A model generated the notes under the pieces. The model made no database searches, was not told the origin of the DNA, and saw only the letters and a list, made by a program, of their open reading frames with translations. Shown here piece by piece: positions 44,987 through 55,197 of a stretch of 64,000 nt of DNA. This stretch comes from Mucor racemosus (lineage: Eukaryota; Mucoromycota; Mucoromycetes; Mucorales; Mucoraceae), in the NCBI GenBank assembly GCA_027405735.1, contig JAPEHQ010000014.1, positions 1,178,001 to 1,242,000 on the forward strand. Direction: 5' to 3'. How positions within the stretch are numbered: position 1 is the first letter of the stretch; each line of letters opens with the position of its first letter. Made by a program: the position numbers and the translations under genes.

Positions 44987-47099
44987 CAAAACGTCAGTAC
45001 GACTTTGTACCTGAATATACTTTTACTTGTATCACTTCAAGTTGAACACAAAATTAATAAATATATACAGATCTCTAAAGAAAGCTGTCCTGCAACCATA
45101 GATTCAAATTAAGGAAACGTTTTTCCTAGCGTATGAAAAAGCTTGAAATGCATGTGGTTTTCTCATTCTGCTTAATTTAAGTTTACAGACTTTGAGACCA
45201 ATCGATATCTTAACTGTGTTGTCTGTCCTGACACTATATAGTTTAAAACTGGCAAATTGCGGATTTTTTGTTTTGTGCCACGATGTTTGAAATCAGTAAA
45301 TTGTGGGGATGGGAGGAAAGCTAATGAAACTAAACAAATGGCAGCCCAGCATTTTATTACTTACGATTAAACTAATAGTAATTAGCATTAAATTCCTTTA
45401 TATAAACTTCTTTGAACGGTTCCAGAGTAAACTGAAAAGCTGAGACTTTATAATACTCATATTTTGATAACTTTTAATAAATGCAATTTTATGTGCCTTG
45501 AAAAAAAAAAAATCAATCATTCCATATACATTCTAAAGTACATTTAAATTATCAGAAATAGGGTTTTTTTTTTTCGACTTTTATGCCGTGTAACGATCAG
45601 TTTATTTTATTTTGTATGACCATACTGAGCTATGTATAACAGTAATAAATGTCTCGAAATTCTCATCACTGTTGATATAATGTTATGCATTTGTGCATAA
45701 CGTAAGCTGGATAAATTTTAGATTCACAATGCAGGGAAAAAAAAGTGATTTTTTGTATTAAAATCGCTACATATATATACTCATTTCACAATTGATAACT
45801 TATGCGTATTGCAAAAGAATATCCATGAATGTATGAAGTCAATTGATCTTGGCATTGAGATTCTTGTACCTTATAGCGGGTAATTATGCTTATATATAAC
45901 TTTTTCCCTCATATTTTACACAGCATATCGCAAATTAGGACTTGTGGAATTTGCAGAAATAAGAGACTACTACAATACCATGGAACCGATAGCTTTATGT
46001 TACTTCGTGATTCAAATTAATTTAAATTAGGTCATGTTATTCCTTGTTTTCTTGTGTGTATTTCATATGTGTATTTGTATAAATTCAATTGTACATGTGG
46101 TGTAATTGCGCTCTCAGGGCATTGATGAAAAAAGCATTAGTAAACTTTTATACATAAATTGTGTGTATGTAAATTAGCAACTTTTATCTCTTGTTGATAC
46201 CATAACATATTCAGATTTTTTGAGGTAAATCAAATTGATGAAAGCTTAATAACAAGATGTGAATTAACATGCTTATATCTACCGCGTTCCTTATTAAAGT
46301 CAAAGATAAATTGATTTGAACTACCAATATAATTTGCACAATAGATGATCAAGGTATCTCAAATTAAGAGATGTTCCTAATAAAATTATTCAAATCATAT
46401 GTTTATATCTCCTTTCAAGAAAGATATCATACTGAATTCGATTCAATTTGCGGATTGTTATAATTCTTTAGAAAAAAAAAAGATATTACATACTATATAT
46501 TGGAATCAAACAGAGAAAAACTAAATACACTTGAATATTATAATATGTGCTGAGGATGCTTTACATGTTATTTCTCAAATTGACTCTTTGAATAAAACTT
46601 ACGCTTGTTGAGAAGCTAAAATTTAAAATTTAGAGTACGGATACATTCGCTATATATATATATATATATACCACTTCAAATTGATGTGATAGATATGTTT
46701 TTACAATAACCGTTTGAATCATATACTACATTCTATTATTATATATATATATATATGAGAATGCTCGATTTTCTTCCTCCATACGGACAATAATCAAGCG
46801 TTTGAAGACCAGATTTTATAAATGTACCGGTTAAATTTGAGATTTAGAGAATGATATCTACCTGCGAAGGTAAGCTACTGCAATGTCATTATAGGTAAGA
46901 CTCAATACCAACATCGCTTTCATACATTCTAGTCGTAAAGGGGTCGGATATCATTTGCATTTTTTTGATATTTTTAATAAGGTTTTAAATAATAAAAAAG
47001 TTGTTCAAGGTACATATGGCCATTTTGAAGCACTTTAGAATTTATAAGATATACATTAAACATTTTTAAATAGATATAAATGTGTTGCATTATGCTAAC
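44987..47099. other. Long gene-free stretch upstream of the lipase
   Basis: AT-rich, with (TA)n tracts at 46,650-46,670 and 46,738-46,756. No ORF worth reporting. It may hold the lipase upstream control region near 45,000-45,400, but no specific site is identifiable. Confidence 0.4.
46650..46756. repeat. Two (TA)n microsatellites
   Basis: Pure TA runs at 46,650-46,670 and 46,738-46,756, separated by 67 bp. Confidence 0.85.
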
Positions 47100-48046
47100 C
47101 ATCCTTATATTTATTTTATATCTCACGAAAGACTGGAAAATACGTAAAATTCACTGCTTTTCCCTTAAAACTGGTTCCGACTTTTCATCCCTACATAACT
47201 TTTTTTTTTCACTAAATAATACTAAGAAAAACTTATATGAAAATGTACCTGAGACTCTTAGCGTTAATCCAAAAATACGTATCCAGAAATATTTTATTTT
47301 TTGCAGGTACTATTAAATTTTCAATACTAATATTTCATATTTTTACGCGTATTTCACTGCTAAAATTAAAAACTTTAAGACCTCATATCTCTACGACAAA
47401 TTAAGCTATGCTAACAACTTTTATTAATAAAAGTTACTTGTTTTAAAGTGCTCTATAACATATTTTAGTATGAAAAAATTATAAGCACTTTATTTTTTTT
47501 TCATTTTTTTGACTTTTTTGTAGTAGATTACAAAATATTCTTTATATCGAACAGCATTTTTTACATTCTTGTCATAGCGTCCATTGAGCTCTATTAAATG
47601 TAATTTAGTTTTTTTAAAAATATTGATTTTTCGTGGAGATATCCTCAAAAATGTGTGCAAAGAGATTTCTTCGTTTCTAGCTTCAATTTTTCCCTTATGA
47701 ACCCTCATCCCAAATTCTGAATTTGAAAAAAAATTGACAAAAATCTTGTTTTCTTCACAAAAAATGCAGCTAAAAGGTTCAGTAGTAGCTCAATCGATAG
47801 CTAATTTTATAATGCATTATTCTACTTAATTTAATTAAAAATATACTTATAAAAAGTGATGCATATCTTTAAAAAACCGCAAAAACTTCAACCGCATTTT
47901 GCGCAAAATTTAATAAACAATATTCATCTGCGTTTTGTTTAGATAGATGCAAAATTTAAAGCTGCACAAAAACCACTTAATACGCTAGTTCAACGTGCTT
48001 TACAGTTCATGAGTTATTAAACAATTTTGTTTTTTTGGATCATTTC
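47100..48046 (+). repeat. Repeat family A, left part of the LINE-interrupted copy
   Basis: The most complete A copy. It preserves the SINE-empty site at about 47,360 (TGCTAAAATTAAAAACTTTA) and the CTAGC target of repeat B at about 47,680. It ends at the LINE insertion point and continues at 53,672-53,880. Confidence 0.75.
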
Positions 48047-48185
48047 TTTTTTTTTTTTATGGATGAAAGGTTGTATTTTTTTATTAAAAGCGGGGTTTTG
48101 TTTTAAAAAAAATAAAACTCATCGATGAGGGATTGAGGTGTGTGCGGGGCAGGGACAACTCAAAATGATAACGAATGAGGGTTAA

Positions 48186-51100
48186 TTAAATACGGTAGTG
48201 TTTGTTGAGAATCTGGAGGTCCTTGTGGATCAAAGGAATCACTCGCATCGGATGAAAGGGAATGGAATCAAAATGTTGGCGCCAATGAGCTTTCCAAATC
48301 TGATACATTGTGGTGGCTAAAAGGTCGATAATTGTAATTAGGGGGACGGAGGGGCGGAACAGGAATGAATCTAGAGTTAACTGAGACATATGTTTGAATA
48401 CGCTATGGATAGAAAAGGACGAAAAATTGCTGAGGTAAGTAGGAAGGATATTAATCCAGATGTCTTTCTTATGTGGACATGAGAACAGGAGATGTTCAGC
48501 TGTTTCGATCTGATTACAAAAAATACAACGGTCAGAATCAACAATACCGGGGATCATGGCTAATGTAGACTTGTTCGATAGTTTTTGTTGTAGTAGTCGG
48601 TACCAAAGATTTCGAGCAGGAGGGTGCATTGGGTTTTGTATAAATTGAACCCAACCAGAGGCGAGGATGTTCGGATTGTAGAAGCGACCATGATCAATAC
48701 GGCCCTTATTACGTATAATATGCTTACGGATACTGATGTTTGGTGCTAATGAAAGAAATGTCTCTTGGATTGTGAGTAGCTTTGTGATAAATGGCTCAAT
48801 GGTGACGGGAGAGCAATTGATGAGTGATCTGGACTGATGTATGTCCTCCGGGGAAAGTGTGGAGTAGGGCAAAAGTCCCAAATGAAAGGCAAAGTATTTA
48901 TGCGCCAAGAGTCGGCAATCATTAACCGCTTTTTGGATTCTCCTGAGCAGGCCTGGATACGAGCAATCAGCAGGAAAGCGAAAGTGAAGGAGTTGGTCTA
49001 CTGGGTCGAAATAGAAAAAATCTGAGACTTTCAGTGTAAGGAGGTTCTTGGAGAACTTGAATGCCAAACCCGGGTGGGCAACGTTGGGATACAGCGTCTC
49101 TTGGATGGGTAATGATAAACACGCTGCTGCTGGTGGAATCTGTGGCCAGAGTGTAGCAGGTAGCCTATTTGGGAAACAAGCATCGAAGGCCTTGAAGAGC
49201 AAGGGAAAGACGGATGACAATACCAGTGGACGTTTGGGAAATCTCCAACCAGCAAATAGTAGTGGCAGTGCTGGCGAGGGAGCTGCATATGTAATTTCAA
49301 GGGAATCAGAGATTAGATGAACAAGGAATGAAGGGACTACAGTAGGAACAGAGATATATGTATTGATAATGGCCTTAATATATCGGAATTGAAAGACATA
49401 TTGTTGGATTTCAGCCTCTAGTAAACCAAGGCCTCCCTTTGCTTTAGGTATATAGAATATACTGCTTCGCATTTTGGGAAACATTTTGCCATAGATAAAC
49501 CGGTGTACCCGTGTGCGAACTTGATTGAAAAAAACTTTGGTAAACGGGACTATACGCAATACATGCCAAAGTTTTGTGAGAACCAGCACGTTGGCGATAC
49601 GAGATCTTGCATATATAGATATGTTACGTTGTGAATGTGGAGCGATAACAGAATCAATGTGGGTTAACATCTCATTTGTGAAGGCTTCTCGTTGTTGGAT
49701 AGTGAACCAAATAGGAAATCCTAGATATGGTAAATAGCCGGTAGAATTGGAATCAAACCAACGCATTCTCTGATTGCGGACAATATAGTTCTGAAGGCGA
49801 ACACCTTTGTAAGAGGTGAGGGCAGAGCCAGAAAGGGGGAACGCAACGGACTTATTGTAGTTGATTAAGGAATTAGAAGCTTTGTTGTATGTCTTTAGGC
49901 AATCTTGTAAGGCGTGAAATTCACTAACAGAGTTTATGTATAACAGCACATCGTCCGCATAAGCTAGGAGTTTAACAGGACGGTTGGGGGCGATGTAGTT
50001 CAGCCCTTTGGTAAAGGTAGTATGACCGTGTTGTAATGAATAGCCACTAATATCCTGATGAGCCAAGATAGATTGCAGAAATGGTTCTATGGCGAAATTG
50101 AATAATAAGGGTGAGATCGAATCCCCCTGCCGCAATCCACGTTTCTGAGAAACAGCTGGAGACAGGAAACCGTTCATATTGACAAAGATTTGATTATTAA
50201 AAAATAGATTTTGAATGCAATGGACAAAAGCGGTTGGAAACCCAAATTTCTCGAGAACTTTGACCAGATAGGTGGGATGAATTAAGTCGTAAGCTTTGGT
50301 CTGATCTAGCATTACGCCTACGTATTCCACGCCATCTGCACCGGTTTTCTGTGCATCTTCAAGGATTAGTTTGTTGGTTAATTCGTGATCACCAATAAAT
50401 CTATTACGCATGAACCCAGCCTGGAACTCAGTTATCAACTTCGACGCGAGAGGAACGATACGAGAATTTAGCATTCTGGTAAAGACCTTACAATCTGTGT
50501 TGATAAGGGAGATGGGCCGCCAATTAGCCAGATCAGTCAGATCACCCTTTTTTGGGATCAACGCAATGCAAGCTTGTTGCCAAGATTGGGGAAATCTCGC
50601 AAATTGAATGGCTTCGTTGTAGACAGCAGTGGCAATAGATCGACATCGCGGATGGGCAATCACCAGATGAAGAATTTCATATGGTAGATCGTCTAAGCCG
50701 GGGCTACTCTTGCGAGGGCACCGTTTAGATCCTTCCAGGATATCATCATAAGTAATTTCATGAAGAATGGACTGAGCTTCGCTGATGGAGAGTTGCTTGT
50801 GAATATGACCCAACATGTCATCCAAGCAATTTACATCAATACGTTTGGCGGTATAAAGATCTGAGTAGAATGTATTAATAGCTGCCAACTTGGATTCAGT
50901 GTCTTCACAGTTGACTCCAGTGACAGGATGTATGATCTTCTTAAAGTTTCTGGATGAATTTCTGCTTGCTATGGTACGAGCCAGATATCCAGCTGATTTC
51001 TCGTTAAATTCGAGCCATTTCTTCCCTGCTCTAAGCCTAGAAGTTTCGGCTCGTTCTTGCTGTATCTTAGCAATTTGGGATTCAACCTCGGGTAAGAGTG

Positions 51101-52142
51101 TCTGCAAAACATGAGTATCATGACGATATCGACGTAAAATACTATTTCGATCACTTTGGAGTTCCCGCATTATTTGCTTTTGTTTAACAGCACGGATACG
51201 GCAAAAATTTTGAGTAACTTTTTTTACCATATTTTTTATGTAATCCCACTGTTCCTGAACTGAAATTGAAGTAGTTAATTTGTGTAGTATATAGTTGTCC
51301 AATTCTTGGTTGAGTTTTCGAACATATACCGGGTTGGTAGCAAGGTGAGGGTCAGCTCTCCAGGTACCTTTACCGATATGGGAAGCACCAACAGTGTATG
51401 TAAATGAAAGGAGCGCATGATCTGTCCATGCTGTCTTTATAAAAGCAAGATGGGTGTCATTGATATTTGAGTGTAAGTTGGATCCAGCAAAAACATAATC
51501 AATTGTGGACATATCAGTTCCTCTTTTAAACGTTATGTCATAAAAGGATTCTCCAGAAACGTTAAAACAATCATGGAGGTAAGTTTGTATGAATTGGAGG
51601 AGGTTAGTGCATGGATTAGTTACGGAGAAATGCTCACTACTGTTGTCGAATGAGTAGTTGAAGTCTCCAGCAACGATCATAGACGATACTATAGACTCGA
51701 AGTCAGTTAAGGATAGAATCATATTAATCATATTGGTAAAGAATGTGTTTTTGCTACGGACGTTGTGTTCCGCAGGTGCATATAAATTGAGAATGTAAAA
51801 TGGTGGTATGGAATTATCAACGAGTGAGAATTTTGCAAGTAACAAACGTCCATCAACGGATTCATGAACCTTGACCATTGAAATGGATGGGTTGAAGTTG
51901 ATAATTGCGCAATAATGCGTCCAGAGGGACTCATGGCATAAAAATTTGTGGTGCGTAGAAGTAGTAAGTTCATCAAATTGGTCTGAAGGAATGTGTGTTT
52001 CTTGACATAATAGTATATTAAACTTTTCGTTTCTTAAGTGTCTGACGAAATCGTCAGTGAGTGTTGGATTGTTTAGTTTAGGGAAGGTTCGACAATTGAT
52101 AGAACCCATCTTCATATTTAAAAGCATAGGGTTATTATTCAT
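48186..52142 (-). CDS. LINE ORF2: APE endonuclease, reverse transcriptase, zinc finger
   Basis: The frame is open from 52,337, but I take the Met at 52,142 (MNNNPMLLNMKMG) as start because it lies 13 nt after the ORF1 stop and just before the endonuclease, giving 1318 residues. AP-like endonuclease: GSINCRTF, LLCQETHIPS, LNLYAPAEH, VAGDFNYSFD, STIDYVFAGS and WTDHALLSF carry all expected catalytic Asn, Glu, Asp and His residues. Reverse transcriptase: WRPISLINTDCKVFTRM, FQAGFMRNRFIGDHE, VMLDQTKAYDLIHP, GLRQGDSISPLLFN and the catalytic LLAYADDVLLYI. A CCHC-type zinc finger (CIFCNQIETAEHLLFSC) closes the protein. No RNase H domain is seen, as in the L1 clade. The protein nicks target DNA and primes cDNA synthesis there. 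Confidence 0.95.
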   Translation of the reverse strand: MNNNPMLLNMKMGSINCRTFPKLNNPTLTDDFVRHLRNEKFNILLCQETHIPSDQFDELTTSTHHKFLCHESLWTHYCAIINFNPSISMVKVHESVDGRLLLAKFSLVDNSIPPFYILNLYAPAEHNVRSKNTFFTNMINMILSLTDFESIVSSMIVAGDFNYSFDNSSEHFSVTNPCTNLLQFIQTYLHDCFNVSGESFYDITFKRGTDMSTIDYVFAGSNLHSNINDTHLAFIKTAWTDHALLSFTYTVGASHIGKGTWRADPHLATNPVYVRKLNQELDNYILHKLTTSISVQEQWDYIKNMVKKVTQNFCRIRAVKQKQIMRELQSDRNSILRRYRHDTHVLQTLLPEVESQIAKIQQERAETSRLRAGKKWLEFNEKSAGYLARTIASRNSSRNFKKIIHPVTGVNCEDTESKLAAINTFYSDLYTAKRIDVNCLDDMLGHIHKQLSISEAQSILHEITYDDILEGSKRCPRKSSPGLDDLPYEILHLVIAHPRCRSIATAVYNEAIQFARFPQSWQQACIALIPKKGDLTDLANWRPISLINTDCKVFTRMLNSRIVPLASKLITEFQAGFMRNRFIGDHELTNKLILEDAQKTGADGVEYVGVMLDQTKAYDLIHPTYLVKVLEKFGFPTAFVHCIQNLFFNNQIFVNMNGFLSPAVSQKRGLRQGDSISPLLFNFAIEPFLQSILAHQDISGYSLQHGHTTFTKGLNYIAPNRPVKLLAYADDVLLYINSVSEFHALQDCLKTYNKASNSLINYNKSVAFPLSGSALTSYKGVRLQNYIVRNQRMRWFDSNSTGYLPYLGFPIWFTIQQREAFTNEMLTHIDSVIAPHSQRNISIYARSRIANVLVLTKLWHVLRIVPFTKVFFNQVRTRVHRFIYGKMFPKMRSSIFYIPKAKGGLGLLEAEIQQYVFQFRYIKAIINTYISVPTVVPSFLVHLISDSLEITYAAPSPALPLLFAGWRFPKRPLVLSSVFPLLFKAFDACFPNRLPATLWPQIPPAAACLSLPIQETLYPNVAHPGLAFKFSKNLLTLKVSDFFYFDPVDQLLHFRFPADCSYPGLLRRIQKAVNDCRLLAHKYFAFHLGLLPYSTLSPEDIHQSRSLINCSPVTIEPFITKLLTIQETFLSLAPNISIRKHIIRNKGRIDHGRFYNPNILASGWVQFIQNPMHPPARNLWYRLLQQKLSNKSTLAMIPGIVDSDRCIFCNQIETAEHLLFSCPHKKDIWINILPTYLSNFSSFSIHSVFKHMSQLTLDSFLFRPSVPLITIIDLLATTMYQIWKAHWRQHFDSIPFHPMRVIPLIHKDLQILNKHYRI

Positions 52143-52155
52143 TAGATAAGATGAT

Positions 52156-53670
52156 TTAGTAACGTGCAGGGCTATTAGAGACCCTGCCGTACCTAGTCTT
52201 ATAACCAGCACTACTACTTCCATCCGAGTGGGATGCATCGACAGAAACGTATTCTGAAGGAGACGAATCTGACCTGTGCGTGGAGTCGCCAACACCAGAA
52301 GGTGGTGCTTGCGGTGAAGATTCTCTGTTGAAATCAACTTCCATGCCTTGATTCTGAGATTGTTCCTCAGGAACGTCTGCAGAATCGACTTCCATGCCTA
52401 ACTGCTGCTCCTCCGCCACAGTAGGATAGGGGGGAAGGTTAGATGAACTAGCCTTGCCATCGTCTTCTCTTTCCTGAGAAGGGGAAGAAGCTTGAGCTGT
52501 GCGAGCATCAAGCGCAGAAGCATTCAAAGAAGAATCTGCTTGATCAGAGCGATCTTCTTGAACAAAGTTAGCTGTCGAAGAAGCTGTATGAGCAACATTC
52601 GAAGTAGCGGGAACAGAGGAAACAGGTCCTTTGGCCTTTTCATGTTCAGAGAAATCCAAGGCTTCAAATGGATTGAAGGTGGCAATTGGAGGAGGTCCAT
52701 TAGGACGTCCCTGGAGTCGAGGACTACGATTGTCTGTACGTGCTCCGGTAGTAGGAGGAACAGCATCCGTACGAGGAACTTTTCTTCTGCGGTTCCATCG
52801 TGCACTAGGGCAGTCAGCTTTCAAATGATCAGGACTTTGACATTCGAAACAACGTTTAAGGTTACGTTCGCGGACTACCGGGCAATCAGCCTTGATATGA
52901 TCTTCAGAATGGCACTCTTTGCATACCATCTTCATATTACTCCAAACTAGAGTAATCTTACGATCCCCTGAGAAATCAATTTGATGATGAAGTTCAGCAA
53001 GATACACTTTGGAGGTATCACGGTTGAGGGTTGCAAAGCCTCGTCCGTTGAACCAGTGTCCACTTGGAATGTGATGGAGACCAAGCTCCAAAATATCCCC
53101 ACATTGGCTCAAAATTTCAGTCAAGCGTACACGAATGGAATTTTCATCCAGACCAGGAATACCGGTTATACCAACACGGATAATGTTTGCATTGGTACCT
53201 AGAGTAGGACTGACCACAATGTCTTTACCGTGAACAGTAAATTGACGGTTAAGTGCCGCAATTCGTTCCTCTTCATTAAGGAAGGAGATTTCGAAAAATT
53301 TCTTGGATTTGCCAACGGCTCGCATAGTAAGAATGAGTCCGGTGGGATATTGCTCTCTAAGGATTGTATTAAGATCCTTCTGTCCGAAAGTCATTCCATC
53401 AAATTGAGAACAATCCATAACAATAGAATGGGGTTCAGTTGCCTCAAGGAAGGGAGTGTTCTTAGAAAAGTACGTGTTCAGGTTTTGTAGGTCAAAAGAG
53501 TCCAGGTTAGGAGAGACGTTATAGTTTGTACGCTCCTGCTTCTTTGCGAGTTCGGCCCAAGTCTGACAAGTAAAAGGTTGATTATGTGGATTATGGCGAG
53601 ATTCCTGAGTAGTTCTGCCAGTAGAACTATCAGGATCCCTTACGTTCGATATATTAGTAGAGGAAGCCAT
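52156..53670 (-). CDS. LINE ORF1: gag-like RNA-binding protein
   Basis: 504 residues, starting at the first ATG of the element. A central RRM-like region (about residues 80-230, including IIRVGITGIPGL and GRGFATLNRDTSKVY) is followed by two CCHC knuckles (CKECHSEDHIKADC and CFECQSPDHLKADC, about residues 255-290) and a basic RRRK patch. A long Ser/Pro/Glu-rich disordered tail makes up the last 200 residues. Expected to coat LINE RNA in the RNP. Stop TAA at 52,158-52,156. Confidence 0.92.
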   Translation of the reverse strand: MASSTNISNVRDPDSSTGRTTQESRHNPHNQPFTCQTWAELAKKQERTNYNVSPNLDSFDLQNLNTYFSKNTPFLEATEPHSIVMDCSQFDGMTFGQKDLNTILREQYPTGLILTMRAVGKSKKFFEISFLNEEERIAALNRQFTVHGKDIVVSPTLGTNANIIRVGITGIPGLDENSIRVRLTEILSQCGDILELGLHHIPSGHWFNGRGFATLNRDTSKVYLAELHHQIDFSGDRKITLVWSNMKMVCKECHSEDHIKADCPVVRERNLKRCFECQSPDHLKADCPSARWNRRRKVPRTDAVPPTTGARTDNRSPRLQGRPNGPPPIATFNPFEALDFSEHEKAKGPVSSVPATSNVAHTASSTANFVQEDRSDQADSSLNASALDARTAQASSPSQEREDDGKASSSNLPPYPTVAEEQQLGMEVDSADVPEEQSQNQGMEVDFNRESSPQAPPSGVGDSTHRSDSSPSEYVSVDASHSDGSSSAGYKTRYGRVSNSPARY

Positions 53671-53671
53671 G

Positions 53672-53880
53672 TTTGGATCATTTCCTGATCGATTTCAGAT
53701 ATCTAGAAATTAATTTTAGAACTCAGTTATCATAGTCTGTAAGCTGTAATATAAACTATTATTTTGATTATCTCGGCGAAAAATCAATGTTTTTCACTGA
53801 AGAAAAAAAAATGCAAAGTAGTCTGCACCTATATATATTTAATTAACTCATTAAACGCTGCTTAGATGATTTTGGTCTGC
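53672..53880 (+). repeat. Repeat family A, right part after the LINE
   Basis: Continues family A after the target duplication. The GATTATCTCGGCGAAAAATC block at 53,767 matches 16,880. Confidence 0.65.
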
Positions 53881-54155
53881 TTGAAGCACTTGAAAATTCG
53901 TAAAAACCGCTAAAATTCACATTTGTTCTACACAAATGCCCCCACTATAACTGTTATTTAAATTCATGCATATTTTAAAACACACAAAGTTTAATAGAGA
54001 TATCGCTGTACCATATTCTGCGTTTACATTGAAGTGGACTTTAATTACTGATTTTAACGAGACAGAGGAAAAAGGCAACAGTTTAATATCGGTAAACATA
54101 TGAGGAATTTTGAATAGAATTACAATTTTTATTGAAACATATCTGCACACATAGC

Positions 54156-54737
54156 CTATATGATACCAGCTAAAGCCAAAGCCTTCATCGTTATGGTTGT
54201 AACTGTTCCTCCAACAGAAACTGCAGTTTCAACCCCATTAGAGTTATTTAATTCACGTGGTGGAGGGTGAAGATGAAGAGGTTTCCAGGAACCGCTTCCA
54301 TTTGAAGTAAACAGTATTATTTTGACATGATTTCCTAGCTTAATACCTTCTTTAAATGCATGATATGTCGTTTTGCCGTCTACAATTAATTGTTTCTTTG
54401 CTTTAAGTCCATTTACCAACGCTTTAGTCTCATCTGGATATGAATAAACCCATTGTTTAAGCTCATATGCAGCACCATTTGGACATAATACCACGTTAAC
54501 GTGATTTACGCTAGCTACGAATCTAATTGAAATAGATCTACCTTGCCAATCATCATCATTTAACTTGCAAATCTCACAAGTGCATTCAGTTTTCCTGCTG
54601 ATCACAATAACCATTGCTTTGTGAGCCTTGGAATGAATTCTATATAGATAACCTATTGGAGATGGTTTGAATGAAACTGTATCAAGAATTCCAAAGCCTT
54701 CCAGAGGAAGCGATGATTTTTGTGGATGATTTGGCAT
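54156..54737 (-). CDS. Hypothetical protein, single exon, 193 residues
   Basis: An open frame from ATG at 54,737 with no introns. The N-terminal half is beta-rich (GYLYRIHSKAHKAMVIVISR) and contains a CTCEICKLNDDDW motif with three Cys that could bind metal. A central NVVLCPNGAAYELKQW segment follows, and the C-terminus is a small-residue hydrophobic stretch (GGTVTTITMKALALAGII) that could be a membrane anchor or amphipathic tail. No family recognised. Length, balanced composition and lack of stops favour a real gene, possibly lineage-specific. Confidence 0.5.
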   Translation of the reverse strand: MPNHPQKSSLPLEGFGILDTVSFKPSPIGYLYRIHSKAHKAMVIVISRKTECTCEICKLNDDDWQGRSISIRFVASVNHVNVVLCPNGAAYELKQWVYSYPDETKALVNGLKAKKQLIVDGKTTYHAFKEGIKLGNHVKIILFTSNGSGSWKPLHLHPPPRELNNSNGVETAVSVGGTVTTITMKALALAGII

Positions 54738-55197
54738 TGTTTATAATTGAAAAAGAAAAAAAACGAGGGGGGATTAACATAAATTCAATTCACAAGTATA
54801 TAAATATATATATCGTTTTGTTGTAGTACAACATTTCCTTAACATGTATCTAGCAAATTAAATTATTTGCATCTACCGAATGGACATTAATGTGGCTGTG
54901 GATAGGTTGGTTTTGGTAGAACAAAGCACAATAAGCCTTATGTACATGGTAGATCAGAAATATAGTACCACATGATGGCAATGTATGCTACTGCATGGAT
55001 TGATTGAATGCAATAAACTGTCACTCTTAGTCTGCCAGCATGAATTGATTTGATTTCCTAGTTTCATAAACAATTGTTTTCTTCCCTCAATCATTGACTA
55101 ATTGTATTAAACTCATTTTCAAACAAATAGTTTATTGGTACAAGTTTATCTTTATTCATTTTAGTTTTAATAAACACGCTTTTTATTTGGATTCAAC
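54738..55197. other. Divergent intergenic region
   Basis: Lies between the orphan ORF (minus) and the SWIM-RING gene (plus), so it holds both promoters. A TATATAAATATATATATC run is at 54,797-54,815. No gene seen. Confidence 0.4.

Larger units (their letters stand above)
48034..53684 (-). mobile_element. Full-length-like L1-clade LINE with 13-bp target-site duplication
   Basis: The direct repeat TTTGGATCATTTC (48,034-48,046 and 53,672-53,684) brackets 48,047-53,671 (5625 bp). On the minus strand the element starts one base before the ORF1 ATG and ends with a 3' UTR of about 139 bp and a run of A (CATCCAT followed by about 12 A). Both ORFs are open. The insertion split a family A repeat, and uninterrupted paralogues near 16,800 and 37,000 confirm the target. 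A perfect duplication and intact frames indicate a recent insertion. Confidence 0.93.
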
